Translations under genes and position numbers: made by a program | Notes under the pieces: generated by a model | What the model was told of the DNA's origin: nothing | Databases searched by the model: none | The model's input: the letters and a program-made list of their open reading frames with translations, nothing else | Shown here: positions 18,506 to 29,358 of the stretch, in pieces | Numbering within the stretch: position 1 is the stretch's first letter | Layout: every line of letters begins with the position of its first letter | Assembly (NCBI GenBank): GCA_020444245.1 | Contig: JAHLLI010000016.1 | Span: forward strand, 1-64,000 | DNA length: 64,000 nucleotides | Direction: 5' to 3' | Source of the DNA: Actinomycetales bacterium | GTDB lineage: Bacteria > Actinomycetota > Actinomycetes > Actinomycetales > Cellulomonadaceae

Positions 18506-19398
18506 TGTCCGCGATCAAGACGACGCCCGCGCCGACCCCCGCCCCGGCGGTCCGACAGCGGCGCCGGCGCCACACCGACAACCGGCGCTTCAGCGGCCCG
18601 GCGGTGTACTTCGTCGCCCTGCTGCTCGTCGGCGCGATGCTCGCGCCGGTGGTCTACATCATCCTCGGCGGGTTCCGGTCGAACTCGCAGATCACCACCG
18701 ACCCGGCGGGGCTGCCCAACCCGTGGGTCACCGAGGGCTACGTCGCGGTGCTCACCGGCAGCACGTTCTGGCGGGAGGTGGGCAACTCCGTCATCGCAGC
18801 GACCGCCACGACGCTCGGTGTGGTGTCCCTGGGGCTGATGGCCAGCTACGCGCTGTCGCGCTACAACTTCCGCGGTCGCGGCGCGATGTACTCGCTGTTC
18901 GCCGCGGGGCTGATGTTCCCGATGACCGTGGCCATCACGCCGCTGTACATCCTGGTCCGCTCGCTGGGCCTGATGAACTCCCTCGGGGGTGTGATCCTGC
19001 CGCAGATCGCGTTCGCCCTGCCGGTCACGATCATCATCCTGGTGCCCTTCCTGCGGGCGATCCCGGCCGAGATCCAGGAGGCGGCCGAGATCGACGGGTG
19101 CAGCCGGCTGGGGTTCTTCCGCCGGATGGTCATACCGCTGTCGATGCCGGGCGTGATCACCGTGGGCATCCTCGCGTTCGTGAACAGCTGGAACAGCTAC
19201 ATGCTCCCGCTGTTCATCCTGAACATGGACGAGTCGTTCACGCTGCCGCTCGGCGTCCAGGCATTCGCGTCGCAGTGGTCGGTGGACACGGCGCGGGTGC
19301 TCGCGTTCACGTCGCTGTCGATGATCCCCGCGCTGGTGTTCTTCAGCCTCTTCGAGCGGCGGATCGTCGGCGGGCTGACCGGAGCGGTCAAGGGGTGA
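18505..19398 (+). CDS. Sugar ABC transporter permease (MalG-type, BxlG-like)
   Basis: A 297-residue inner-membrane permease with six predicted helices. The EAA motif reads EIQEAAEIDGCSRLGFFRRMVIPLSMPG near residues 189-216. It pairs with the upstream MalF-type subunit. ATG overlaps the preceding stop. The usual third component, an ATPase gene, does not follow; instead a hairpin and a GH3 gene come next. Confidence 0.93.
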   Translation: MSAIKTTPAPTPAPAVRQRRRRHTDNRRFSGPAVYFVALLLVGAMLAPVVYIILGGFRSNSQITTDPAGLPNPWVTEGYVAVLTGSTFWREVGNSVIAATATTLGVVSLGLMASYALSRYNFRGRGAMYSLFAAGLMFPMTVAITPLYILVRSLGLMNSLGGVILPQIAFALPVTIIILVPFLRAIPAEIQEAAEIDGCSRLGFFRRMVIPLSMPGVITVGILAFVNSWNSYMLPLFILNMDESFTLPLGVQAFASQWSVDTARVLAFTSLSMIPALVFFSLFERRIVGGLTGAVKG

Positions 19399-19403
19399 GC
19401 GGT

Positions 19404-19432
19404 CCGCGCCCCGGGCCGACCCCGGGGCGCGG
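19404..19432 (+). terminator. Intercistronic hairpin between the permease and GH3 genes
   Basis: A perfect 11-bp stem CCGCGCCCCGG (19404-19414) pairs with 19422-19432 around a seven-base loop. It sits inside the operon, six bases after the permease stop and before the AAGGAG of the GH3 gene, so it may cause partial termination or protect the upstream mRNA. Confidence 0.55.
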
Positions 19433-19468
19433 CCGCCCGCCGCACTGGTACTGAAGGAGATCTGCGTC

Positions 19469-21817
19469 GTGACCGTTGCACTGCCCGAGGCGTCGGCCCG
19501 GGTCCGCGAGCTTCTCGCGCGCATGACGATCGAGGAGAAGGTCGCCCAGCTGGTCGGCTTCTGGGTCGACCAGGGTGGCGAGGTCGTCGCGCCGATGGCC
19601 GGCGAGATGGCCACCTCCGGCCGGCTCGCCGAGGCCACCGCCCACGGGCTCGGCCACCTCACCCGGGTCTACGGGACCAGGCCGGTCGACCCCGTCGAGC
19701 GGGCGGCGTGGCTGTGGGCCGAGCAGCGCAGGCTCCGTGAGCAGACCAGGCTGGGCATCCCGGCTCTGGTCCACGAGGAGTGCCTGACCGGCCTCGCCGC
19801 GTGGCAGGCCGCCACCTACCCGACCCCGCTCGCCTGGGGCGCCACGTTCGACCCCGACCTGGTGCAGGACGCGGCAGGGCTGATCGGCGCCAGCATGCGC
19901 GAGCTCGGCGTGCACCAGGGCCTCGCCCCGGTGCTCGACGTGATCCGCGACCCGCGGTGGGGGCGGGTGGACGAGTGCATCGGCGAGGACCCGTACCTGG
20001 TCGGCACGGTCGGCACCGCGTACGTCAAGGGCCTGCAGGGCGCGGGCGTGCACGCGACCCTCAAGCACTTCCTCGGGTACTCCGCCTCGCGCGCCGGGCG
20101 CAACCACGCGCCGGTCGAGGCCGGCCCGCGCACGATCGCCGACGTGTTCCTCCCGCCGTTCGAGATGGCGCTGCTCGACGGCGGCGCCCGCTCGGTGATG
20201 AACGCCTACGTCGAGCTGGACGGCATCCCGGTCGCCTCCAGCACGCAGTACCTCACCGACGTGCTCCGCGACGGGCTGGGGTTCGACGGCGTCGTGGTCG
20301 CGGACTACTTCGCGGTGGCGTTCCTGCAGGTCATGCACGCCATCGCGGCGGACCGCGGCGAGGCGGCCCGGCTCGCGCTGACCGCGGGCATCGACGTCGA
20401 GCTGCCGGGCGCCGACGCGTACCCCGAGCTCGTCGAGCTGGTGCGCAGCGGCTCCCTGGACGAGGCGTGGGTCGACCGCGCCGTGCTGCGGGCGCTGAGC
20501 CAGAAGGAGGAGCTCGGCCTGCTCGACGCCACCTTCGACGACGGCCCCCCGGCCGCGATCGACCTCGACCCGCCGGAGCAGCGCGAGATGGCGCTGCGGC
20601 TCGCCGAGGAGTCGGTCGTGCTGCTCACCAACGACGGGCAGCTGCCGCTGGCGGGTCCGGGCGGTCCGCGCCGGGTCGCCGTGATCGGTCCGAACGCCGA
20701 CCGGTCCGAGGCGTTGATGGGCTGCTACTCGTTCATCAACCACGTCATGCCGTACCACCCGGAGATCGACCCGGGCATCGCGGTGCCCACCGTGCTCGAG
20801 GCGCTCCGCGCCGAGCTCCCCGGCGCCGAGGTCCGCTTCGCCGCGGGCTGCGCGGTCGAGGGCGAGGACCGGTCCGGGTTCGGCGAGGCGGTCGCCCTCG
20901 CGCGGGACAGCGACGTCGCGGTGCTCGTGATGGGCGACCAGGCCGGCCTGTTCGGCCGCGGCACCGTCGGCGAGGGCAACGACAGCGAGAGCCTCGAGCT
21001 GCCCGGCGTCCAGCGCGAGCTCGTCGAGGCCGTGCAGGCCACCGGCACCCCCGTGGTGCTCGTGCTCGTCACCGGCAGGCCGTACGCGATCGGGTGGGCC
21101 GTGGAAGGTCCGTCGGCGACGGCGGCCGTCGTCCAGTCGTTCTTCCCCGGCGAGGAGGGTGGCACCGCGATCGCCCGGGTGCTGTCCGGCCGGGTCAACC
21201 CCTCCGGCCGGCTCCCGGTCACCATGCCGCGGTCGGCAGGCGCCCAGCCGTACTCCTATCTGCACCCGATCCTCGGCGGTCCCTCGGAGGTGACCGACGC
21301 GACCAGCGCACCGGTGCTGCCCTTCGGGCACGGCCTGTCCTACACGACGATCGAGCACAGCGGCCTCGCGGTGGACCCCGAGGTGCCGGCAGGCGACGCG
21401 TTCGTCGTCGACGTCGTGGTGAGCAACACCGGTGACCGCGCCGGGACCGACGTGGTCCAGCTCTACGGGCGAGACGTGCACGCCGCCGTGACGCGGCCGG
21501 TGGCCCAGCTGCTCGGCTACTGCCGCGTCGAGCTCGCCGCCGGTGAGTCCGTCACCGTGCGGTTCACGGTCCCGACCGCACGGCTGGCCTTCACCGACCG
21601 CTCGATGCGCAAGGTCGTCGAACCGGGCGAGGTCGAGCTCTGGGTGGGCCCGTCGTGCGAGGCGAAGGAGACCACGGCGACCCTCCGGGTGACCGGAGCC
21701 GTCCACCCCGTGACGACGGCCGACCCGCGGCTGACCACCAGCGAGGTGCTGGGCGACGACCTCGCCGCGGCGCTGGCCGACGCGACCGCGCCGCTCGACG
21801 AGGCCGGGGCGCTCTGA
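19469..21817 (+). CDS. Glycoside hydrolase family 3, probable beta-xylosidase/beta-glucosidase (BxlA-like)
   Basis: A 782-residue cytoplasmic GH3 enzyme without signal peptide. Domains in order: the (beta/alpha)8 barrel (about 1-330) with [15 protein letters not shown] near 161-175 and KHFLGY near 199-204; the alpha/beta sandwich (about 370-590); and the C-terminal fibronectin-III-like domain (about 640-740). The catalytic nucleophile should be Asp279 in GVVVADYF, where many relatives have SDW or SDY. The position behind a BxlEFG-like transporter suggests cleavage of imported xylobiose. Start GTG with AAGGAG nine to ten bases upstream. Exact substrate specificity cannot be read from the sequence. 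Confidence 0.9.
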   Translation: MTVALPEASARVRELLARMTIEEKVAQLVGFWVDQGGEVVAPMAGEMATSGRLAEATAHGLGHLTRVYGTRPVDPVERAAWLWAEQRRLREQTRLGIPALVHEECLTGLAAWQAATYPTPLAWGATFDPDLVQDAAGLIGASMRELGVHQGLAPVLDVIRDPRWGRVDECIGEDPYLVGTVGTAYVKGLQGAGVHATLKHFLGYSASRAGRNHAPVEAGPRTIADVFLPPFEMALLDGGARSVMNAYVELDGIPVASSTQYLTDVLRDGLGFDGVVVADYFAVAFLQVMHAIAADRGEAARLALTAGIDVELPGADAYPELVELVRSGSLDEAWVDRAVLRALSQKEELGLLDATFDDGPPAAIDLDPPEQREMALRLAEESVVLLTNDGQLPLAGPGGPRRVAVIGPNADRSEALMGCYSFINHVMPYHPEIDPGIAVPTVLEALRAELPGAEVRFAAGCAVEGEDRSGFGEAVALARDSDVAVLVMGDQAGLFGRGTVGEGNDSESLELPGVQRELVEAVQATGTPVVLVLVTGRPYAIGWAVEGPSATAAVVQSFFPGEEGGTAIARVLSGRVNPSGRLPVTMPRSAGAQPYSYLHPILGGPSEVTDATSAPVLPFGHGLSYTTIEHSGLAVDPEVPAGDAFVVDVVVSNTGDRAGTDVVQLYGRDVHAAVTRPVAQLLGYCRVELAAGESVTVRFTVPTARLAFTDRSMRKVVEPGEVELWVGPSCEAKETTATLRVTGAVHPVTTADPRLTTSEVLGDDLAAALADATAPLDEAGAL

Positions 21818-21900
21818 GCCGCGCCGGCGACCAGCACCCGCGACCCGCCGCGCGACCGGGCGCACCCCGCACGACCCGCACCCCGGAAGGACGCCCCGCC

Positions 21901-23468
<1,568 letters not shown>

Positions 23469-23487
<19 letters not shown>

Positions 23488-25025
23488 TCGTCCCCGCGAC
23501 GCCGATCGGCCCGCTGCCCGACGCCTGGCGGCAGTGCGTGGGCACCGGCCGGATGAACCTCGCGCTGCGAGCCGACTACACCGAGTCCCTCGCCCGTGTG
23601 CAGCGCGAGATCGGCTTCGCCCACATCCGCGGGCACGGCCTGCTGAGCGACGACATGGGCGTGCTGCGCGAGTCCGTGGTCGAGGGCCGGACCCATCGGC
23701 GGCACGCGTTCACCTACGTCGACCAGGTGCACGACCGGTTCCTCGAGCTCGGCCTGCGGCCGTTCGTCGAGCTCGGGTTCATGCCGTCCGCGCTCGCGTC
23801 GGGCGACGACTCGGTGTTCTGGTGGCGCGGCAACATCACCCCGCCGTCCTCGATGGCCGAGTGGGTCGAGCTGGTCCAGGCGCTCGTGCGGCACCTGGTG
23901 GACCGCTACGGGGTGGCCGAGGTGCGTCGCTGGCCGATCGAGGTGTGGAACGAGCCCAACCTCGACATCTTCTGGAAGGACGCCGACCAGGCCGCGTACT
24001 TCGACCTGTACGCCGCGACCGCGCGCGCGATCAAGGAGGTCGACGCCGAGCTCCAGGTCGGTGGCCCCGGACTGGCTCCCGGGCCCACCTGCGAGGCGTG
24101 GTGGCCGCCCTTCGCGGAGTTCGTCGAGCGGCACGACGTGCCCGTCGACTTCGTGAGCCGGCACGCCTACTCCTCGTTGGACCCCGAGCACATCCCGTTC
24201 GGCACCTACCAGGGCCTGCGTCCGCCGCAGGACCTGCTCGACCAGTTCGCCGAGCCGCGCGAGCACCTCGCCGGCACGCGGCTGGCCGGGCTGCCGGTGC
24301 ACATCACGGAGTTCAACACCTCCTACCGGCCGGACAACCCGGTCCACGACACCGCGTACAACGCCGCCTACCTCGCGCCGGTGCTGGCCGGGGGAGGGGA
24401 CCTGGTCGACTCGTTCTCCTACTGGACGTTCAGCGACGTGTTCGAGGAGTCCGACGTCCCGACGTCGTTCTTCCACGGCGGCTTCGGCATGCTCACCCAC
24501 CGCCAGGTCGCCAAGCCGACGTTCCACCTGTTCGCGTTCATGGCCCGGATGGGCGGGCAGGTGCTGGCGCGGGGTGTGGACCACCTGGTCTGCGCCGACG
24601 ACGACGGCCGGGTCACGGTCCTGGCCTGGCAGCCGGTCGGCGGCACCGACGTGCCGTCGCCCGAGCGGCACGAGGTCGCCCTGTCGCTGCCGGTCTCCCG
24701 GGGCGGGGTGCCCGCGGCCGACGGGTCCGGGGTGTTCGTGCTCCGCGAGCGGGTGGGCGAGACGGATGGCAACGCGTTCGCGGCGTGGCGCGAGCTCGGA
24801 CGACCGATGTCACCGACCGCGCGCGAGCTCGACACGCTGCAGGCCTGCGAACGTCCGGCCGTCGAGCACTCCCGTCTGACGGTCGAGGGCGGACGGGTGG
24901 AGCTCCGGCTGCCGCTGAGCCGCCACGAGGTGACGTTCGTCGAGCTCACCCCGGTGGTCGACACCCACCACGAGGGCCTGGACGACCGGCGCCTGGGTAG
25001 CGCCCACGTCCCGCACACGTCGTGA
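23469..25025 (+). CDS. Glycoside hydrolase family 39, probable beta-xylosidase
   Basis: A 518-residue cytoplasmic enzyme. GH39 features: the N-terminal [22 protein letters not shown], the acid/base Glu162 in [15 protein letters not shown], and the nucleophile Glu281 in [18 protein letters not shown]; a beta-sandwich domain follows the (beta/alpha)8 barrel. Members release xylose from xylo-oligosaccharide ends. The GTG at 23469 lies inside the GH51 reading frame and has GAGGAG eight bases upstream, so the two are coupled. Having both GH3 and GH39 exo-enzymes suggests different linkages or decorations; which does which is unknown. Confidence 0.92.
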
Positions 25026-25070
25026 TCACGGGGTTCGTGCCCGGCGGGCGAGCGCGAACCCCGTGATCAC
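25022..25070. terminator. Two-way terminator, 16-bp perfect inverted repeat
   Basis: GTGATCACGGGGTTCG (25022-25037) is exactly complementary to 25055-25070, with a 17-base GC-rich loop that can form its own small stem. It contains the stop codon of the GH39 gene and ends nine bases before the xylB stop, between convergent genes. The arms begin with GTGATCAC, itself a palindrome, which is unusual for a simple terminator. Confidence 0.75.
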
Positions 25071-25079
25071 GGCCGGCGT

Positions 25080-26549
25080 TCAGGGCCGGTCGGCCACCAT
25101 GTCGCGGACCGCGGCGTAGCGCTCACGCACCTGCGGCGTCGGCTCGGCGGAGCGCAGCTCCTCCGCCGCCAGGACCCAGCCTGGGGTGGCCGCGGCCGGG
25201 TCGGTCTCGCGCGCCAGGGCCCACGCGGCCTGCCGGGCGGCGCCGTCCGCGACGTACTCGCCGGCCTCCGGCACGAGCACGTCCAGCCCCAGCACGGCCG
25301 GCGCGATGGCACGCACGGCCTCGGACTTCGCCCCGCCGCCGATCAGCCTGACCCGCTCGACCGGGACGCCCTGGTCGCGCAGCGCGTCGAGGCCGTCCGC
25401 GAGCGCGCAGAGCATGCCCTCGACGAAGGCCCTGGCCAGGTGCGCCGGGTCGGTGTTGGCCAGCTGGATGCCGTGCAGCGCCCCGGTGGCGTTCGGCTTG
25501 TTGGGGGTGCGCTCGCCCTCCAGGTAGGGCACCAGCACCAGGCCGTCCGCACCGGCCGGCGCGGACAGCGCGAGCGCGGACAGCGCTGCGTGGTCCACAC
25601 CGAGCAGCCGGCACGCGGCGTCCAGCACGCGCGAGGCGTTGAGGGTGCAGGCCAGCGGGAGGTAGGCGCCCGTCGCGTCCGCGAACCCGGTCACCATGCC
25701 CGAGGCGTCGGCGGTGGCGTGCGGGCTGATCGCGGAGACCACGCCCGACGTGCCGATGGATACCGTCACGTCGCCGGGCACCATGCCCAGGCCCAGCGCG
25801 GCCGCGGCGTTGTCGCCGGCGCCCGGCGAGAGCAGCAGGTCGCCCGCAGCGTTGCCGGGCCGCGAGACCCGCTGGGCGACCTCGGCCGCGCCCACGACGC
25901 GCGGCAGGACGACCTCGTGACCGAGTGCCCGCACGACGAGGTCGGGCAGGTACTCCCCGGTCGCTGCGGACCAGTAGCCGGTGCCGGACGCGTCCGAGCG
26001 GTCGGTGGTGAGCGCCGACAGGTCGGGGACACCGCCCTCGGCGGCCGGCCCGTAGCCCGCCAGCCGCCAGGTCAGCCAGTCGTGCGGCAGGGCCACCGCC
26101 GCGACCTTCGCCGCGAGCTCGGGCTCGTGGTCCCGCAACCAGCGCAGCTTGGTCACCGTGAACGACGCGACAGGCACCGAGCCGATCGCGTCCGCCCAGG
26201 CCTTCGCGCCCGCCGCGGGGTCGCCGTCGCCGAGCTCGGCGATCAGGTCGACCGCCGCCTGGGCCGAGCGGGTGTCGTTCCACAGCAGGGCGTCGCGCAC
26301 CACGGCGCCGTCGGCGTCCAGCGCGACCATGCCGTGCTGCTGGCCCCCGACGCCCACGGCCGAGACGTCGTCCAGGCCGCCGGCCTCGGCGAGCGCGGTG
26401 GCGAGCGCGTCCCACCAGAACTTCGGGTCCACCTCCGACCCGTCCGGGTGGGTGGCACGGCCGGTGCGCACCAGCGCACCGGTGACGGCGTCGCGGATGA
26501 CGACCTTGCAGGACTGGGTGGACGAGTCCACCCCGGCGACGAGCGTCAT
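25080..26549 (-). CDS. xylB: Xylulokinase
   Basis: Phosphorylates D-xylulose to xylulose 5-phosphate, feeding the pentose phosphate pathway. The 489-residue FGGY-family kinase starts [16 protein letters not shown] (ATP-binding phosphate 1 motif), has [13 protein letters not shown] near residues 66-78 with the substrate-contacting QQHG typical of xylulokinases, LLWNDTRS near 88, and the C-terminal FGGY-family phosphate 2 segment [13 protein letters not shown]. It follows xylA on the minus strand after a 112-base gap that holds a hairpin, so it is probably expressed at a lower level than xylA. GAGGAG precedes the ATG. Confidence 0.96.
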   Translation of the reverse strand: MTLVAGVDSSTQSCKVVIRDAVTGALVRTGRATHPDGSEVDPKFWWDALATALAEAGGLDDVSAVGVGGQQHGMVALDADGAVVRDALLWNDTRSAQAAVDLIAELGDGDPAAGAKAWADAIGSVPVASFTVTKLRWLRDHEPELAAKVAAVALPHDWLTWRLAGYGPAAEGGVPDLSALTTDRSDASGTGYWSAATGEYLPDLVVRALGHEVVLPRVVGAAEVAQRVSRPGNAAGDLLLSPGAGDNAAAALGLGMVPGDVTVSIGTSGVVSAISPHATADASGMVTGFADATGAYLPLACTLNASRVLDAACRLLGVDHAALSALALSAPAGADGLVLVPYLEGERTPNKPNATGALHGIQLANTDPAHLARAFVEGMLCALADGLDALRDQGVPVERVRLIGGGAKSEAVRAIAPAVLGLDVLVPEAGEYVADGAARQAAWALARETDPAAATPGWVLAAEELRSAEPTPQVRERYAAVRDMVADRP

Positions 26550-26615
26550 CGCTCCTCCTCGGGCATCGCGCCGGTGTGCCGGCGCACGGTGGGTAGGGGT
26601 GCTGGGTATGGAACA

Positions 26616-26653
26616 GCCCGCCGGACGGTGGGGTGAACCACCGCCCGGCGGGC
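26616..26653 (-). terminator. Attenuator-like hairpin between xylA and xylB
   Basis: A 16-bp stem with one A-C mismatch: GCCCGCCGG-A-CGGTGG (26616-26631), loop GGTGAA, CCACCG-C-CCGGCGGGC (26638-26653). It begins eight bases after the xylA stop on the minus strand and precedes xylB by about 65 bases. It may end most transcripts or stabilise the xylA part. Confidence 0.65.
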
Positions 26654-26661
26654 CGGGTCGG

Positions 26662-27849
26662 TCAGCGGGCGCCGAGGGCGTGCTCGAGAGCCAGCTGGTT
26701 CAGGCGGACGAAGCCGTAGTTGCGCTCGGCGACCGCGTCGATGTCCAGGTCCTCGTAGGCGGACCGGTCGGCGAGGAAGTCGGCGAAGGTCTCGCCCTCG
26801 GCCATCGTCGGGATGGCGAGGTCGAACACGCCGGCCTCCTCCATCGCGGCCTTGACCTCGGGGTCCTCGCGGAAGGCCTTGGCGCGCTCGGCGAGCAGGA
26901 TGTAGGTCGCCATGTTGGCGGCCGCGGAGTCCCACACGCCCTGCATGTGCTCGGTGCGCGACGGCTTGTAGTCGAAGTGCCGCGGGCCGTCGTAGGTCGG
27001 GCCACCGCTCGGGAAGCCGTTCTCCAGCAGGTCGACGGTGGCGAACGCCGAGAACAGGTCGCCGTGGCCGAACACCAGGTCCTGGTCGTACTTGATCGAC
27101 TTCTGGCCGTTGAGGTCGATGTGGAAGAGCTTCTCGGCCCACAGGGCCTCGGCGAGGCCGGTGGTGTAGTTCAGCCCGGCCATCTGCTCGTGGCCGACCT
27201 CGGGGTTCAGCCCGACGATGTCGGCGTTGTCGAGCCGGTCGATCAGCGCGAGCGCGTGACCGATGGTCGGCAGCAGGATGTCGCCCCTGGGCTCGTTCGG
27301 CTTGGGCTCGAGCGCGATCTTCAGGTCGTAGCCCTGCTGCTTGATGTAGGCGGCGACGGCGTCGATGCCCTCGGCATAGCGGTCGTGCGCGGCCTTGAGG
27401 TCCTTGGCGCTGTCGTACTCGGCGCCCTCACGGCCGCCCCACATCACGAAGGTCTTGGCGCCGAGGTCGCCGGCGAGGTCCACGTTGCGCAGCACCTTGC
27501 GCAGGCCGTAGCGCCGCACCCGCCGGTCGTTGGAGGTGAAGGCGCCGTCCTTGAAGATCGGGTGGGTGAAGGTGTTGGTCGTGACCATCTCCACCTCGAT
27601 GCCGGTCTCCTTGAGCGCTCCCTTGAAGCGGTCGAGGATCCGCTCGCGGTCGGCGTCGTTGGAGCCGAAGGGGACCACGTCGTCGTCGTGGAACGTCACG
27701 TAGGAGGCGCCGAGCTCGGCGAGCTTGTGGACGGACTCGACCGGGTCGAGGTCGGGACGCGTGGCGTCGCCGAACTGGTCGCGGGCGGGCCACCCGACGG
27801 TCCACAGGCCGAAGGAGAACTTGTCCTCGGGAGTTGGGGTGCGCACCAT
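26662..27849 (-). CDS. xylA: Xylose isomerase
   Basis: Converts D-xylose to D-xylulose with two divalent metal ions. The 395-residue length and N-terminus ([21 protein letters not shown]) are those of the short actinobacterial class I enzymes. Catalytic features: [14 protein letters not shown] with the active His near residue 54, WGGREGAEY near 137-145, the metal-ligand region [11 protein letters not shown] near 180-190 (Glu, Lys), [13 protein letters not shown] near 213-225 and FHIDLNGQ near 242-249. GAGGAG precedes the ATG. Its promoter region (27850-27921) is shared with the divergent ROK regulator and contains the putative operator at 27874-27891. Confidence 0.98.
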   Translation of the reverse strand: MVRTPTPEDKFSFGLWTVGWPARDQFGDATRPDLDPVESVHKLAELGASYVTFHDDDVVPFGSNDADRERILDRFKGALKETGIEVEMVTTNTFTHPIFKDGAFTSNDRRVRRYGLRKVLRNVDLAGDLGAKTFVMWGGREGAEYDSAKDLKAAHDRYAEGIDAVAAYIKQQGYDLKIALEPKPNEPRGDILLPTIGHALALIDRLDNADIVGLNPEVGHEQMAGLNYTTGLAEALWAEKLFHIDLNGQKSIKYDQDLVFGHGDLFSAFATVDLLENGFPSGGPTYDGPRHFDYKPSRTEHMQGVWDSAAANMATYILLAERAKAFREDPEVKAAMEEAGVFDLAIPTMAEGETFADFLADRSAYEDLDIDAVAERNYGFVRLNQLALEHALGAR

Positions 27850-27873
27850 GACTGGCTCCTCGCTGAGCTGGGA

Positions 27874-27891
27874 TTTGTTGTATGGATGAAC
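27874..27891 (-). promoter_or_regulatory. Putative XylR (ROK) operator before xylA
   Basis: Read on the minus strand the site is GTTCA-N6-CAACAAA and is followed by TCCCAG. The same arrangement occurs once more at 29275-29292 before the monosaccharide-binding protein gene. Both sites flank the ROK regulator gene, so it is the likely ligand. Only about 30 bases separate it from the ROK start, so both divergent genes could be affected. Confidence 0.6.
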
Positions 27892-27909
27892 TTATCGAGG
27901 AATCTACGG

Positions 27910-27915
27910 TAGGGT
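27910..27915 (+). promoter_or_regulatory. -10 element of the ROK regulator gene (leaderless)
   Basis: TAGGGT ends six bases before the GTG at 27922, with no Shine-Dalgarno sequence, as in other leaderless genes of this window. Confidence 0.45.
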
Positions 27916-27921
27916 CAAGTC

Positions 27922-29169
27922 GTGGCCGAGGATGCGAGCGCAGCGAAGGTGCTGCCCCGAGAGCGTCTGCGCGCCCCCGCGCGTGCCGCCCGGCAGCAGA
28001 GCCTGCGGGCGCACAACCTCGCCCTCGTCCTGCGTGAGGTGCTCACCGCGCCCTCCCCGGTCTCCCGCGCCGACGTCGCGGCCCTGACCGGGCTGACCCG
28101 CGCCACCGTCTCCGCCCTCGTCGAGCAGCTCGTGGCCGCGCGGCTGGTCCGTGAGCTCACCCCGGTGGCCGGTCAGCGCGCCGGGCGGCCCGCCGTCCCG
28201 CTGGCCGCTGCACGGGGCACCGTCGCGGCGATCGGCGCGGAGGTGAACGTCGACTACCTCGGGGTGTGCGCGCTGGACATGGCCGGCGAGACGCTGGTCG
28301 AGCACGTCGTGCGCGACGACTTCCGGCAGTCCGACCCGGTGCCCGTCCTGGACCGCCTGGCCGACCTGGTGGCCGACGTGGTCGCCGAGCTGGACGGCCG
28401 CGGCGTCGCGATCGCCGGGTCGGCCCTGGCCATCCCCGGGCTGGTGGACTCCGTCACCGGGCCGCTGCGGCTGGCGCCCAACCTGGGCTGGCGGGACGTC
28501 GACGTGCTCGCGGTGATCGCACGCCATCCCGTGCTCGCCGCCGTCCCGCCGAGGCTGGGCAACGACGCGAAGCTGGCGGCGATCGCCGAGTCCAGGGCGC
28601 GTCGACGCACGGGGCCGCGCAGCTTCGTGTACGTCTCCGGCGAGGTCGGCATCGGTGGGGCGATCGTGCTGGACGGCTCGATCTTCCGCGGCGTGCACGG
28701 CTGGAGCGGCGAGATCGGCCACGTCGCGATCGGCACGGACGGCCCTCGGGACATGGGCGGTCAGCTCGAGTCCTACGCCGGCCAGGATGCGCTCATGGAC
28801 GCAGCGGGCCTGTCCAGGTCCGCGTCGATCGCCGAGCTGCTGCGCGGCGGCGAGGCCGCTCAACGGGCGTTGGACCGGGCGGCCGATGCGATCGGCATCG
28901 CGCTCTCGGCGGTGCTGAACATCGTCGACGTCGATCGCGTCGTGCTCGGCGGGATCTACGCCGACCTGGCGGCCCGCCTGCGCCCCGGTGTGGAGGCTCA
29001 GCTGCGCGATCGGGTGATAGCGGCGCCCTGGACCGAGATCACCGTGGAGGCGGCCGTGGCGGGGCGCTACCCTGCGATGGCCGGGGGAGCACTCTCGGTG
29101 CTGGACGCCATCGCGGAGGATCCCGTCGAGTGGCTCGGCGCGGAGGACGAGGTCCTCGTCGCGCAGTGA
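27922..29169 (+). CDS. xylR: ROK-family transcriptional regulator (XylR-like)
   Basis: A 415-residue repressor. The winged helix-turn-helix is near residues 35-90 (SRADVAALTGLTRATVSALVEQLVAARLV), followed by the sugar-kinase-like ROK domain with GEVGIGGAIVLDGSIFRGVHGWSGEIGHVAIG near 233-264. The usual ROK zinc site CxCGxxGC is absent: the corresponding region reads GPRDMGGQLESYAG, with no cysteines. The gene lies between xylA (divergent) and a monosaccharide ABC operon, both of which carry the same putative operator, so xylose-responsive repression is inferred. The name xylR is by context; the inducer is not shown. Confidence 0.88.
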   Translation: MAEDASAAKVLPRERLRAPARAARQQSLRAHNLALVLREVLTAPSPVSRADVAALTGLTRATVSALVEQLVAARLVRELTPVAGQRAGRPAVPLAAARGTVAAIGAEVNVDYLGVCALDMAGETLVEHVVRDDFRQSDPVPVLDRLADLVADVVAELDGRGVAIAGSALAIPGLVDSVTGPLRLAPNLGWRDVDVLAVIARHPVLAAVPPRLGNDAKLAAIAESRARRRTGPRSFVYVSGEVGIGGAIVLDGSIFRGVHGWSGEIGHVAIGTDGPRDMGGQLESYAGQDALMDAAGLSRSASIAELLRGGEAAQRALDRAADAIGIALSAVLNIVDVDRVVLGGIYADLAARLRPGVEAQLRDRVIAAPWTEITVEAAVAGRYPAMAGGALSVLDAIAEDPVEWLGAEDEVLVAQ

Positions 29170-29212
29170 GATCAGCGGTCACTGAGCCGTCGGGGGGAGT
29201 TGCGTTCAACTT

Positions 29213-29241
29213 GTGACCGAATCGTGACCCCACTCGTGACC
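29213..29241 (+). promoter_or_regulatory. Three GTGACC direct repeats spaced one helical turn
   Basis: GTGACC occurs at 29213, 29224 and 29236, giving 11- and 12-base periods (TTGTGACCGAA, TCGTGACCCCAC, TCGTGACCGAA). They lie just upstream of the putative -35 (29250) of the monosaccharide transporter, on one face of the helix, where an activator could bind. No known regulator is assigned. Confidence 0.35.
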
Positions 29242-29249
29242 GAAGGGCC

Positions 29250-29292
29250 TTGCACGCCAGACCTTCGTTGATATGTTCAGTGAACCAACAAA
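29250..29292 (+). promoter_or_regulatory. Promoter and putative XylR operator of the chvE-mmsAB operon
   Basis: TTGCAC (29250-29255) and TATGTT (29272-29277) with a 16-base spacer form a plausible promoter. The motif GTTCA-N6-CAACAAA at 29275-29292 overlaps the -10 and the start region, matching the site before xylA. It contains the perfect 11-base palindrome GTTCAGTGAAC. Confidence 0.6.
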
Positions 29293-29358
29293 CATCCCAG
29301 TTGGGGTGACCACGCGCGCCGCAGCGGTTGCGGTGCCGCACCTAACCGGAAGGTGACA

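Noticed and set aside
20270-20310. Inactive GH3 because the SDW/SDY nucleophile motif reads ADY.
   Set aside because: The catalytic Asp itself is kept (Asp279); only the preceding Ser differs, which is tolerated in the family.
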